DNA of 62,109 bases. It comes from Brevinematales bacterium (lineage in GTDB: Bacteria > Spirochaetota > Brevinematia > Brevinematales > GWF1-51-8). The position numbers were made by a program, and so were the translations under genes. Numbering within the stretch: position 1 is the first letter of the stretch; every line of letters starts with the position of its first letter. Positions 16,544 to 25,668 of this stretch are shown here, piece by piece. The notes beneath the pieces are model-generated. The model searched no databases, had not been told where the DNA came from, and saw only the letters and a program-made list of their open reading frames with translations. Location: contig JABLXV010000028.1 in NCBI GenBank assembly GCA_013177895.1, positions 1 through 62,109 on the forward strand, read 5' to 3'.

Positions 16544-17971
16544 CTATTGACCGATACCTAATTGGATTTTCGCGTACTTGATGCGTTGGAGGAAATAATT
16601 CACTTCCTTCGCGGGCAGGTCGTCCTCCCCGGTGACGAGACGGTAATAATGGCAATGCCCCCAGTCGGCGGGACGATCCTTGATCTTCTGCGCCGAGCCG
16701 GTGTCGTTCTCGATATACGGCGCGATCATCAGATGCCATTCCTTAATCCGTTCGATACTTGCCGCGGCGTCGAACAATCCTTTGGAAGGGTCGATCAGCA
16801 TCGCGATATAGTCCGAGTAAGCCTGACGGTATTCCGGTATGGAGAGGATTTTGTCGATCAGCGGGCGTTCGGGCGAACCTCCGCCCCATCCCAGACCCCC
16901 GCCGCCCCAGTCGAATACGTCGCGGGTCGCGTTGATATCCCCGGTGAACGTACCGAGAGTGTTATCGTAATCGTAGGGGATAAATTCCCATTTTCCCGAC
17001 GCGTGCCGGTAGAGGTAGAAATTGTTGTTATTGATCCAGTAATCGTCCCACATCCCGACCATGACGTTCACGGCATACGCCTTCAGGAAGAGCTGTACCT
17101 CGAAATTTTTCTCCAGCCAATCCTTCAGTTCCTTACCTTCGAGATAATTCAGGTTATAGGCGAAATCGAGGAGCTGTTTCTTCGCTTTATCGAACTCTTC
17201 CTTGTTCGTTTTCAGGTCATACGCAAAAGTTTCACTCTCATGCTTGTTTTCGGCGCTGATCTTTTCTATTCCGATCTGTCCCTCCATCGCGGCGTGGATC
17301 AGGTTCGCGGGGTAGAGGCATTTCCAGAGATAACCCACGGGCTCGTCCGGGAAACGGTTTTCCATCATCGTGGTATCGATACTCTCGTTCATCCGGTAGA
17401 TGCCGAAATAGGCGGGGCTGGGGTCGCCCTTGATAAAGATCGACAGGCAGACATAGCTCGACTTGGGGGCGGCAGTGACGCCGAAACGGTGGAACAGGTC
17501 GAAGCAGTATATCTCGCGGACGAACGCGGGGTCGCCGTTGAACGCCTTCAGGTTGAGCGCCTTGAGCTTATGGAACGCCTGCCCCTTGACGAATTCGTTG
17601 AAGTCGACGCGGAAGTGGCTCTGCTGCCATTTCGTATTGCCCGGAGTATGCACCGGCGCGGCCTCCGGGGATACCCTGCTGAATGTATTCCCGCGCACCC
17701 GGAATCCGACGTTCATCAGGACTTCCTTCTTGCCGTCCTTGATGAAGATAAAGTCCGCGGCGATATATTCCTCGTTCTCCTTGTTCGCGGAGTAGTAATC
17801 GAGGAGTTTGTCCCATTCGGCGGCGTCGATCACGATTTCTATCTCCGGCAGGGATTTCAGGTCGAATACGTAGTCCGGGCCGAGTTTCTTGGTCGCTTTA
17901 TCCGCGGGACGAACAAAACTCCCGCAGGAAATCAGCGATATCAATAGAAGTAAGGAAAAGGCTGTTTTCAT
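16544..17971 (-). CDS. CotH-kinase family lipoprotein (short form)
   Basis: The product has 475 residues. The lipobox SLISC marks a lipoprotein. The rest is a CotH domain: SLPEIEIVIDAAEWDKLLDY at the start, GFRVRGNTFSR, FRVDFNEFVKGQ, then the active-site-like region VGMWDDYWINNNNFYLYRHA and FIPYDYDNTLGTF. In studied CotH proteins such residues bind ATP and metal for a secreted protein kinase activity. Unlike the next two CotH genes it ends soon after the kinase-like domain and has no C-terminal beta modules. It is last of three tandem paralogues, 17 bases after the second. Targets are unknown. Confidence 0.85.
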   Translation of the reverse strand: MKTAFSLLLLISLISCGSFVRPADKATKKLGPDYVFDLKSLPEIEIVIDAAEWDKLLDYYSANKENEEYIAADFIFIKDGKKEVLMNVGFRVRGNTFSRVSPEAAPVHTPGNTKWQQSHFRVDFNEFVKGQAFHKLKALNLKAFNGDPAFVREIYCFDLFHRFGVTAAPKSSYVCLSIFIKGDPSPAYFGIYRMNESIDTTMMENRFPDEPVGYLWKCLYPANLIHAAMEGQIGIEKISAENKHESETFAYDLKTNKEEFDKAKKQLLDFAYNLNYLEGKELKDWLEKNFEVQLFLKAYAVNVMVGMWDDYWINNNNFYLYRHASGKWEFIPYDYDNTLGTFTGDINATRDVFDWGGGGLGWGGGSPERPLIDKILSIPEYRQAYSDYIAMLIDPSKGLFDAAASIERIKEWHLMIAPYIENDTGSAQKIKDRPADWGHCHYYRLVTGEDDLPAKEVNYFLQRIKYAKIQLGIGQ

Positions 17972-17988
17972 GGCTGCATCCTTATCGT

Positions 17989-20109
17989 TTATTTAGTTTC
18001 TTCCCACCATATCAGGGACATGATATGGCCGCCGTTTGCCTGGGCAGCGGGATTCATATTATCGGGGTGCCAGTCGGTTTTCCCGTGCGGGTGCACGCTG
18101 AAAACATAGACGGTATTTTTCTTCAGGTCGGCCTTCTTGAGGGTCACCTCCCACATGTCGGCGGATACTTTTGTCAACGGGGTTGACAGCTTGAATTGAT
18201 TGAACTCTTCCCGCATGTAGACGATATTCGTGCCCGGGGACTGGAAGCGGAACGTGAGCGTATCGCCGTTATCCTGCGGGCTGACGTATTTCTGTTTCAT
18301 GGTGGTAAAGCTCACCACCTTTGGCGCGGGTTGTACATTTTTCGCCCAATCCATCGCGGTGAAGAACACCTGATAGGAGGTATCGGGTTTTGCTAGGGCG
18401 ATACTCTGCATCGAGAGGATGTTTGGGGCGGCGATGAACGCGCCTTTTAACGGGACGGGCTTATCCGAGGCATCGCTGCCCGCGATGATCTGCGCCGGAG
18501 AGGGCGCCGGGTCGTTGGCAGGCAAGGCGACATAGTATACCACACAGCCTTCGTCGGTCTTCACGGGCACTACGGTAAAATACGGCCCGAAACTTTCGAG
18601 TTTTGCGTCTCCCGTGCTCACAAACTTCGGAGGGGTCAGGTCGTTTTTCTTCACCGTTGAATCGCTCATCCACACGTTCTGATTTGTTGGGAGACCGAGC
18701 TGTATCTGGGCGAATACGATACGGGTCTTGAAGTAGTTCGCGAACGGGAATTTGCCGCTAGCGTCGCCCGCCAGCAGTTTGTAATAGTTATACGAGCTCC
18801 ATCCTCCGGTAGGCTGGTCGACTATCGCCATGTCCTCCCCGGTATCGTTGGAGATGTACGGCGATATCATCGTCTGCCACTCGATTATCCGGTTCGTACT
18901 GCATGTAAAGTCGAACAGGTCGTTCGTCGGGCTGATCAGCTCGGAGACGTACTGGATGTATTTCGCCTTGAACTCGGGTACGGCGAGTATCTTATTCAGC
19001 AGTACCGGCTTGGGGCTCGGCCCCCAGTTCACGACATGCTCGGTGCCCATATTGCCGAAATGCGGCATACTGATGCCGAGCGTGTTATCATAGTCGTAGG
19101 GGATAAAATACGCCCGCCCCTTATTATCGAAATAGAAATAATAGTTGTTGCCGTTATCTTTCCAGTAATCATCCCACATCCCCACGAGGATATTGACCGC
19201 GTAGAGGCGGAGGAGCTGGTCGACGTCCATCGCGTCGACGACCCAGTTCCTGAAGTCGTCGCCCTGCTTGGTGTTCAGTTTATCGATAAAGTCGACGAAC
19301 TGCGCCTTCGCGTTCTCGAAGCCGGCTTTTTTCGTTTTCAGGTCGTATGCGGGCGAAGCGCTGAGGGACTTGTTGGACAGGTTGATGCTCTCAATCCCCA
19401 TACTGCCTCCGCCGGGCTTCGCGAGAGTCGCGCCCCAGAGGCACTTCCAGAGATAACCGTTCTCGCCCATCGACGGGTCGCCGAAACGCGCCTTGAGGTA
19501 GTACTTATCGAGCGGTTCGATCATCTCGTACACCCCGAAATATGCCGCATGGGGGTCTTCCTTGATCTTGATGTAGAGACGGCAGTAGCTCACCAGCGGG
19601 GCAGTCCACACGCCGAATTTCTGGAACAGGTTATAGCAGTATATCTCGCGGGCGTAATCGCCGTCGTCCTTGAACCATTTCAGGTTGAGGCCGCCGAGGT
19701 CGTGAAAGTTGGTTTTTACCGATACGAACTCGTTGAAGTCGAGTTTGAAATGCGCATGATTCCAATCCGGCGCGGCCGGGTTATGAAGCTGTCCCTTGGA
19801 GCCCTCGGGGCGTTTCCTGCTCAGGTTGCCGCGGATACGGAAGCCGACCCCGTACAGTTTCTCGATCACCCCGTTCTTCTCGAACGTAAACTCCGCCTTC
19901 ACCATCGTCTCGTTACGGGAGTTCATATCGTAGTACTGGAGGAGCTTGTTCCATTCCCCGGCGGATATCTCGATAGTGATTATCGGGAGAGCCTTGAGGT
20001 CGAACACATAGTCCGCGCCGGAGGTGACTTTTACCGGAACGGTGGGGCGGATTTCGCCGCTACAGGAGATGAGGGTAAAAAGGAGGAGAAAGCCGGTCAG
20101 ATTTTTCAT
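17989..20109 (-). CDS. CotH-kinase family lipoprotein with C-terminal Fn3/E-set-like domains
   Basis: The product has 706 residues, lipobox TLISC. The CotH domain covers about 40-480 (FRIRGNLSRKRPEGSKGQ; HFKLDFNEFV; VGMWDDYWKDNGNNYYFYF; FIPYDYDNTLGIS). After a short linker comes a fibronectin-like beta domain (~515-615, ending VFFTAMDWAKNVQPAP) and a final ~85 residues resembling a CBM48/E-set domain (TLTFRFQSPGTNIVYMREEF ... VYVFSVHPHGKTDWHPD). The combination suggests a kinase-like enzyme held at a glucan or glycoprotein surface. It lies between two paralogues on the same strand; the upstream one is separated by 85 bases with a hairpin. Confidence 0.85.
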   Translation of the reverse strand: MKNLTGFLLLFTLISCSGEIRPTVPVKVTSGADYVFDLKALPIITIEISAGEWNKLLQYYDMNSRNETMVKAEFTFEKNGVIEKLYGVGFRIRGNLSRKRPEGSKGQLHNPAAPDWNHAHFKLDFNEFVSVKTNFHDLGGLNLKWFKDDGDYAREIYCYNLFQKFGVWTAPLVSYCRLYIKIKEDPHAAYFGVYEMIEPLDKYYLKARFGDPSMGENGYLWKCLWGATLAKPGGGSMGIESINLSNKSLSASPAYDLKTKKAGFENAKAQFVDFIDKLNTKQGDDFRNWVVDAMDVDQLLRLYAVNILVGMWDDYWKDNGNNYYFYFDNKGRAYFIPYDYDNTLGISMPHFGNMGTEHVVNWGPSPKPVLLNKILAVPEFKAKYIQYVSELISPTNDLFDFTCSTNRIIEWQTMISPYISNDTGEDMAIVDQPTGGWSSYNYYKLLAGDASGKFPFANYFKTRIVFAQIQLGLPTNQNVWMSDSTVKKNDLTPPKFVSTGDAKLESFGPYFTVVPVKTDEGCVVYYVALPANDPAPSPAQIIAGSDASDKPVPLKGAFIAAPNILSMQSIALAKPDTSYQVFFTAMDWAKNVQPAPKVVSFTTMKQKYVSPQDNGDTLTFRFQSPGTNIVYMREEFNQFKLSTPLTKVSADMWEVTLKKADLKKNTVYVFSVHPHGKTDWHPDNMNPAAQANGGHIMSLIWWEETK

Positions 20110-20137
20110 TGGGGTACCTCAGAATGTTTTTATATAT

Positions 20138-20175
20138 ACAATAAAGATACCGGCGAAAGTCGGTATCTTTATTGT
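20138..20175. terminator. perfect 15-bp hairpin between CotH genes
   Basis: ACAATAAAGATACCG (20138-20152) and CGGTATCTTTATTGT (20161-20175) pair without mismatch around an 8-base loop. A T6 run follows only on the plus strand; on the minus strand, where the genes lie, the tail is ATATATAAAAA. It may weaken or shape read-through between the CotH genes rather than stop it fully. Confidence 0.5.
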
Positions 20176-20194
20176 ATTTTTTCACTGAATAGGA

Positions 20195-22342
20195 TTAAGG
20201 AACTATTGAATTTGCATTCCCGTCATAGGTATAGTTAGGATTAATAGGGTCGCTAAACCATTGATCTCCGGTACCTTCATTATAGAAGAATTTATATAAA
20301 TCACCGGAGGTCACTTGAGATGTTTTTGCTCTTTCAAGTATCCAAATACCGCCCGCACCGTTTGTCATTGCATATCCGGGATACCAATTAGCGCCATCTG
20401 TAAAATCACCTCGAAGGTATACGTTTGTTGTTGAAGTTGAGGGTCCTGCATAAAAGTATCTGAAGATATATGAACTACCGGTGTCCTCAGGGCTAAGATA
20501 ACCGCCCAAGGCAGTTTTCAGATCAAATTTCGTGACACTAAGTTGTAAATTTACCAAACTATCTTGGGCTACAATATAGATATCATAGTCGGTATTAGGG
20601 CTAAGAGAGCTTATCCGGAAAAGATACCATGAAGCAGGGTTTGCAGCATCAGAATACCCGCTAGCTATCGAAGCGGAACCACCCGAACCTGTTCCGGCTT
20701 TAACCTCAGAAGGATTCGGTGCTAAACTCCCATTTGTAAGAGCGACAAAGTACACCCTGCCGACTTCATTTAAAGTATAGACCATATCTATAAAGTTATA
20801 ACCTAGAAAGTAAAGTTCAGGACCACCATCAAACAACGGCGCTGTTACATCTCCGCCGCCGCCGCCGGTATCGATCCATGAGTTCGCGTTGGTGGGCAGG
20901 CCGAGCTGGAGCTGGGCGTACACGATGCGGGTCTTGAAGTAATTGACGTCCACATCGCCGGAAAGGAGTTTATAATAGTTGAAGTCAGTCCATCCGGCAA
21001 AAAGTGTGTCGGATATAACCATATCCTCGCCTGTATCGTTGGCGACATCGGCGGTAATCAGGTTTTGCCATATCTTGATACGGTTCGTGCTTTTCACGAA
21101 ATCGAACAGGTCGTTGGTTTTATTGATGAGTTCGGAGACATACTTGATATAGGTGTTTTTAAACTCGGTCACAGCCATGACTTTATTGATTAAGACCGCC
21201 CCGGAACTGGGCCCCCAGTTGACGATGTGATCGGTGCCGGGATTGCCGAAGAAACTTATCCCTGTGCCTAATGTATTGTCATAATCGTAGGGGATGAAGT
21301 AACATTTACCGAGATCGTCGAAATAGAGGTAATAGTTATTACCGTTGTTCTTCCAGTAATCGTCCCACATCCCGACGAGGTCGTTGACCGCATAGGTGCG
21401 AAGAAGCAGGTCGACGTCCATCGCCGATGTGATCCATGTCACAAAGTCGGCGCCGGTTTTAGTGTTCAGGTTATTGATGAAGGCTAATAACTGGGCTTTT
21501 GCGGCGTCAAAATTTGTTTTCTGGGTCTTTAAATCATAGCATGGACGATAACTCAATGTATCGTTTTCACCATTGATAACCTCTATACCTATATCTGTTC
21601 CTCCCGGTGTTCCGAGATTAGCGCCCCAGAGGCATTTCCAGAGGTATCCGTTCTCCAATTCATCAGGGAAACGCGCCTTTAAGTATCGTTCGTCAATCGG
21701 CTCGATCATCTCGTAGATACCGAAATAAGCCGCCGTGGGGTCTTCTTTGATTTTGATATACACCTTAACATAACTGACGAGTGGCGCGGTCCATACCCCG
21801 AACTTCTGGAACAGGTTATAGCAGTAGACTTCACGGACATAACCCGGGTCGTCCTTGCACCATTTCAGGTTAAAACCGTCGAGCTTGAAGAAATTCGTAC
21901 CTACTATATTAAACTGGTCGAGATCGATTTTAAAATGAGTGTGATGCCAGTCGGGAGCGGAAGTGCTATGCAACAGTCCGACGCTTCCTTCAGGGCGTTC
22001 CCGGCTGGTATTTCCCCGGAGACGGAAGCCGATATTTTGATAAGTATAAATATCGGTGCCTTTCTGAAATTTAAAGTCCGCAATTATCATTGTTTCATTT
22101 TTATCATTTTTATCGAAATTTGTCAGTAAGGTATTCCAATTGTTGGAACTGATTTCGATGGTAATACTCGGCACCGAACTGAGGTCGAATACATAGGTGG
22201 AGGTTTTTACTTTATTGGTATTCTTCGATACTTTCGGTATCTCTAAAAATCCTCCGCCCGACGCGAGCTGGGAACAGGACGCCGAAAGAACGAAACTCAT
22301 AGAAATAGCTATAACCGGTAACCATCCGAGGTATTTTTTCAT
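20195..22342 (-). CDS. CotH-kinase family lipoprotein with Fn3-like and glycogen-binding-like domains
   Basis: The product has 715 residues. The lipobox LSASC sits in the signal peptide. The CotH domain spans about 50-480 (GFRLRGNTSRERPEGSVG; HFKIDLDQFNI; VGMWDDYWKNNGNNYYLYF; FIPYDYDNTLGTG). A Gly-rich linker (GGGGGD) joins it to a fibronectin-like domain (~505-615) and an E-set domain at the end (YLRGDFTDGANWYPGYAM ... LYKFFYNEGTGDQWFSDPIN) like those of glycogen-binding proteins. The stretch for the last two domains (20195-20860) looks more AT-rich than the kinase part, hinting at a joined-on origin. It is first in the row of three. DUF4956 proteins, often found with CotH genes, lie just across the divergent cheR/cheD pair. 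Confidence 0.85.
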   Translation of the reverse strand: MKKYLGWLPVIAISMSFVLSASCSQLASGGGFLEIPKVSKNTNKVKTSTYVFDLSSVPSITIEISSNNWNTLLTNFDKNDKNETMIIADFKFQKGTDIYTYQNIGFRLRGNTSRERPEGSVGLLHSTSAPDWHHTHFKIDLDQFNIVGTNFFKLDGFNLKWCKDDPGYVREVYCYNLFQKFGVWTAPLVSYVKVYIKIKEDPTAAYFGIYEMIEPIDERYLKARFPDELENGYLWKCLWGANLGTPGGTDIGIEVINGENDTLSYRPCYDLKTQKTNFDAAKAQLLAFINNLNTKTGADFVTWITSAMDVDLLLRTYAVNDLVGMWDDYWKNNGNNYYLYFDDLGKCYFIPYDYDNTLGTGISFFGNPGTDHIVNWGPSSGAVLINKVMAVTEFKNTYIKYVSELINKTNDLFDFVKSTNRIKIWQNLITADVANDTGEDMVISDTLFAGWTDFNYYKLLSGDVDVNYFKTRIVYAQLQLGLPTNANSWIDTGGGGGDVTAPLFDGGPELYFLGYNFIDMVYTLNEVGRVYFVALTNGSLAPNPSEVKAGTGSGGSASIASGYSDAANPASWYLFRISSLSPNTDYDIYIVAQDSLVNLQLSVTKFDLKTALGGYLSPEDTGSSYIFRYFYAGPSTSTTNVYLRGDFTDGANWYPGYAMTNGAGGIWILERAKTSQVTSGDLYKFFYNEGTGDQWFSDPINPNYTYDGNANSIVP

Positions 22343-22528
22343 TTCACCAACTCCTATTACCCTAATAGTTTATTATACACCCATCGATTGGAAATCACAA
22401 CCAAAAACCGACTGAATCTTAACCGTAACTTAATAATAGGAAAACACTTTATTACCGGAACGGAATTTGATAAAATCACAAAATGAAGGTAGAATATCAG
22501 TTGCAAGGGGAAAAGGGGATTTATAAAT

Positions 22529-23371
22529 ATGCCTGTAAAAGGTAAAAAAATGGAACTAGACTATCCCCAGTTAACCGACGAACAGTTTAAGAAATTTTCC
22601 AAGATGTTATTCGAACTCAGCGGAATCAAACTGCGCGACCATAAAAAATATCTGCTGATCCATCGCCTATCGAAATATGTCGGGCCTACGAAGCCCTTTC
22701 GCAGCTTCGAGGAGTATTATCAGGCGATACAAACCGACGAGAGCGGTAAGATGGTATCGGATTTCCTCAATGTCCTGACGACGAATTTTACTTTTTTCTT
22801 CCGTGAGCCCGTTCATTTCGAGTTCCTCAGGGAGTATCTGGAAAAAGCCCGCGATACGCAGGAATATATCCGCATCTGGAGCGCGGCATGCTCGTCCGGG
22901 GAGGAGCCTTACAGTATGGCGATCACCCTGAAGCAGGCGTTAACCAATCCGGCCGACTATGATACGAAGATACTCGCGACCGACATCTCCCGTAAGATGC
23001 TCCATCTGGCTGAGGCCGGGGTGTACCATTATACGAAAGTACGGGGGCATCTGGAGGATAAGCTCCTCAAGGATTATTTTGATTTCGATAAGGAAAACAA
23101 TGATTTCAGCGTAGCGCAGCCGATCAGGGATCTGGTGAGCTTCCGTTATATGAACCTGCTGGAATCCTTCCCTTTTAATAAATTATTCGACGTCGTGTTC
23201 CTGAGAAATGTCCTGATATATTTTGAAAATAAGGAAAAAGAATATATAATTAATAAAATAGCAAATTACATTAAACCCGGGGGATTCCTGATTCTCGGCC
23301 TATCGGAGAGTCTGGTAGGATTGCAGCACCGTTTCAAAATCAACCGGAACTCGATTTACCAGAAATTATAA
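22529..23371 (+). CDS. cheR: CheR, chemotaxis protein methyltransferase
   Basis: The product has 280 residues, the standard length. The N-terminal helical domain (10-85) ends in NFTFFFREPVHFEFL, and the SAM-binding domain carries RIWSAACSSGEEPYSMA (residues 115-131) and VFLRNVLIYF, the CheR signatures. The enzyme methylates glutamates of chemoreceptors. ATG codons at 22529 and 22550 are both possible starts; only the second would begin directly at the conserved part, while the first has AAGGGGA upstream. cheD follows after 18 bases. The gene is divergent from the CotH row. Confidence 0.96.
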   Translation: MPVKGKKMELDYPQLTDEQFKKFSKMLFELSGIKLRDHKKYLLIHRLSKYVGPTKPFRSFEEYYQAIQTDESGKMVSDFLNVLTTNFTFFFREPVHFEFLREYLEKARDTQEYIRIWSAACSSGEEPYSMAITLKQALTNPADYDTKILATDISRKMLHLAEAGVYHYTKVRGHLEDKLLKDYFDFDKENNDFSVAQPIRDLVSFRYMNLLESFPFNKLFDVVFLRNVLIYFENKEKEYIINKIANYIKPGGFLILGLSESLVGLQHRFKINRNSIYQKL

Positions 23372-23389
23372 TTTCCATGAGGATGAAAG

Positions 23390-23881
23390 ATGGATGCGGG
23401 CGGTGTACCCCAGTATTTTTTAAATCCCGGCGAATTGATTTTCTCAAAGAAGCCGGTATTGATTAAAACTGTTCTCGGTTCGTGTGTGGCGGTAACCATG
23501 TATGATAAAATAAATAAGTACGGCGGGATGATTCATTATCTCCTGCCCGATTCCTCGAACAGTATCGTCAGCACCAAGTACGGCGACGTCGCGATACCCA
23601 CCCTCATCAACAAGTTCATCAAAGAAGGCTCGAAGAAACAGTTCCTCGAGGCGACGGTTACCGGGGGCGCGTTCATCATCTTCGATGAATCCGAGATATT
23701 CTTTATCGGCGACAGGAATATTGAAATCGCGCAGACGATACTCAAGCAGAACGAGATCCGGGTGGTGGCATCCAATACCGGCGGGGAACGCGGACGCAGG
23801 GTGATATTCAATTCATACACCAATCAGGTCGATGTGAGCCTTCTCGAGGGGATGCATTTGGACGATCTATACAATAAATAA
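23390..23881 (+). CDS. cheD: CheD, chemoreceptor glutamine deamidase
   Basis: The product has 163 residues. The catalytic set is visible: TVLGSCVAVTMYD with Cys32, GGMIHYLLP with His49, and the nearby Thr27. CheD deamidates specific receptor glutamines and in some bacteria also interacts with CheC. It lies between cheR and a DUF4956 membrane-protein gene with short gaps (18 and 17 bases), so all three are probably one operon. CheB, the other adaptation enzyme, is encoded far away at 60712. Confidence 0.94.
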   Translation: MDAGGVPQYFLNPGELIFSKKPVLIKTVLGSCVAVTMYDKINKYGGMIHYLLPDSSNSIVSTKYGDVAIPTLINKFIKEGSKKQFLEATVTGGAFIIFDESEIFFIGDRNIEIAQTILKQNEIRVVASNTGGERGRRVIFNSYTNQVDVSLLEGMHLDDLYNK

Positions 23882-23898
23882 CTATATAAGGAAACAAC

Positions 23899-24564
23899 AT
23901 GGATTTGAAGAAATTTTTCGACAGTCTTTCTCCTATTGCGATGGGCAACCCGATCGGGCTGGAGGTGATATTTTGGAGGATGATAGCCGCGCTGGGATTC
24001 GCGTTGATAATCGGGGGCGTGTCTTATATCGCGTACAGCGGGCGCGAGTTCGAGAAATCGAACCTGCACGCGCAGATACTTGTAACTCTTGTTTCGGCAA
24101 TGGTTATCAATGTGATCGGGGATAACTTCGCGCGAGCTATCGGGCTTTTCGGCGCGATGAGTTTCATCCGTTTCCGCACCACACTGCGGGACACCAAAGA
24201 TACCGCGATCTTCTTTTTCTCGGTCGCTGTCGGTATGTCGACCGGCCTCGGTTTCTTCGAGCTCTCCATCATCGCGATGCTGATTATCCTTCCCCTGCTG
24301 TTCGCCCTGAAATATATCCCGTTATTCAAAATGGAGATTACCGAGATCGAATTGAACTGCGCGGATAACGCGGCGATGGACTCCGTCCGGGAATACCTGA
24401 AGACCCTCAGGGAGAAGCTGACGCTGGTCGAAGTCAAGGTCGGAAAGCTCCAGTTGGTCTTCCACTACTCGTATCCGGCGGAAAAAGCGTACGCATTGGC
24501 TGAAAAGATCAAAGCCGCCAATGCCGAAACAGTGACGAATTTTAACGTCAAAAAGGTGCAGTAG
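23899..24564 (+). CDS. DUF4956 membrane protein
   Basis: The product has 221 residues. Hydrophobic helices lie at about 22-45, 55-75 and 105-140, and the family core LFGAMSFIRFRTTLRDTKDT sits between them; residues 145-221 form a small soluble domain. DUF4956 proteins resemble MgtC-like membrane proteins and are often encoded next to CotH kinases and VTC-type polyphosphate polymerases. Here three CotH genes lie on the other side of cheR, which agrees with that pattern, though no VTC gene is in view. It is third in the cheR-cheD operon and ends before a strong bidirectional hairpin. Confidence 0.85.
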   Translation: MDLKKFFDSLSPIAMGNPIGLEVIFWRMIAALGFALIIGGVSYIAYSGREFEKSNLHAQILVTLVSAMVINVIGDNFARAIGLFGAMSFIRFRTTLRDTKDTAIFFFSVAVGMSTGLGFFELSIIAMLIILPLLFALKYIPLFKMEITEIELNCADNAAMDSVREYLKTLREKLTLVEVKVGKLQLVFHYSYPAEKAYALAEKIKAANAETVTNFNVKKVQ

Positions 24565-24589
24565 ATATACTATAATGTAGCATATAAAC

Positions 24590-24620
24590 AACCCCCGGTC
24601 TTGCGGCCGGGGGTTCCCTT
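24590..24620. terminator. bidirectional hairpin between convergent genes
   Basis: AACCCCCGG (24590-24598) pairs perfectly with CCGGGGGTT (24607-24615) around an 8-base loop, between the stop of the DUF4956 gene (+) and the stop of the PorV-like gene (-). A short T-containing tail (CCCTTTATT) follows on the plus strand. Confidence 0.8.
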
Positions 24621-24638
24621 TATTAATTGGGTTTATGG

Positions 24639-25658
24639 TTAGAACACAACGGACAGCGAAAACGCGTCCGTCTGTCCCTGGTAATCCAGCGGGGCGAACG
24701 AGTAATCTACCGTGAACGCCAGCGTACTGGTCACCTCGAAGTTCAGCCCCAATCCGAAGCTGAATCCTTCATAATCTTTCCCCACTATCTTATATCCCCC
24801 TCTCACGAAGATCGTGTTCTTATACGAGTATTCCGCGCCCGCCGCGAGCATCCATATGTTATCGCTCGGTTTGCGGACCTCCATCATCGCCGTTCCGACA
24901 TGCCGGTCGTTATCGAACACGACATACGCCGCCCCGAACCCGAAATACCACGGCGACTGTACTTGCCCGTTATCGGTGAATCCCTTCAGGCTGAGCGCGA
25001 GATTCTTCAGCCCCGCGGAGAAGGTTAACGTATCGGTCAGGTTGGTCTCGCCCTTGAACTGGCGGACGTCGAGAAAATCGGTAAAATTCTTCACCTTCAG
25101 CGAGTAGGTCACCCCCACGTCGAACGCGAGGCTGTACGCGGTATAGTCCGCGAGTTGTGCCTGCGCGAATTTCACGGTTACGCCCATATCGAGATGCTGC
25201 TGATCGGCGAGAATATTATCGAACGGCGCGAACAGGTTATTCGCGTAGGTCACCCCGGCCATAAAGTCGCCGGAGTTCATAATCCCCTGCGAGATGCCGT
25301 TGACAGTCGCGTCGAACCCGTCGATAGTAAAGAGCGCGGCGGTCAGCCCGATCACGCCCGCGGAGTTGTATTTAGACGGTATCGGCAGGGCGAAGTTGAA
25401 CGCGTTATAGGCCGAGCCGAAGAGCCATGTCATCCGGGACGCGCCGAAGCTCACGAGCTTGACGCGCGCCATCGACGCCGGGTTGACCGTGATAAAGTTC
25501 ACGTCGCCCTTGACCGTCAGCCCGCAGTCCGCCATTCCCAGCGAACGGGCGACATAGTTTTCTATCATAAACACCGGGATACTGGACATCCCGTATTCCG
25601 CGCGGAGATTCCCGGCGAAAACCGCTATAAAAAGGGTGATGATTGCTGTTTTTTTCAT
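24639..25658 (-). CDS. PorV/UPF0164-family outer-membrane beta-barrel protein
   Basis: The product has 339 residues with a signal peptide (1-20). Just after it comes VARSLGMADCGLTVKGDVNF followed by ITVNPASMA, the N-terminal signature of PorV/PorQ and UPF0164 (FadL-like) proteins ('alGMGga..a...d..a..wNPAgla'). The rest alternates Gly- and aromatic-rich strands, and the chain ends SVVF. Family members are outer-membrane barrels; PorV in Bacteroidota carries secreted proteins for the type IX machinery, UPF0164 members are common in treponemes. Its partner, 10 bases upstream in the same operon, is a huge secreted protein, which would suit a helper role in export or anchoring. Confidence 0.75.
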   Translation of the reverse strand: MKKTAIITLFIAVFAGNLRAEYGMSSIPVFMIENYVARSLGMADCGLTVKGDVNFITVNPASMARVKLVSFGASRMTWLFGSAYNAFNFALPIPSKYNSAGVIGLTAALFTIDGFDATVNGISQGIMNSGDFMAGVTYANNLFAPFDNILADQQHLDMGVTVKFAQAQLADYTAYSLAFDVGVTYSLKVKNFTDFLDVRQFKGETNLTDTLTFSAGLKNLALSLKGFTDNGQVQSPWYFGFGAAYVVFDNDRHVGTAMMEVRKPSDNIWMLAAGAEYSYKNTIFVRGGYKIVGKDYEGFSFGLGLNFEVTSTLAFTVDYSFAPLDYQGQTDAFSLSVVF

Positions 25659-25668
25659 TTCTTTCCCC

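Noticed and set aside
16562-17947. 461-codon open frame antisense to the first CotH gene
   Set aside because: It mirrors the CotH frame and has no start context or domain; the CotH protein explains the sequence.
19036-20238. 400-codon open frame antisense to the second CotH gene
   Set aside because: Same reason: an unbroken shadow frame with antisense-type composition.
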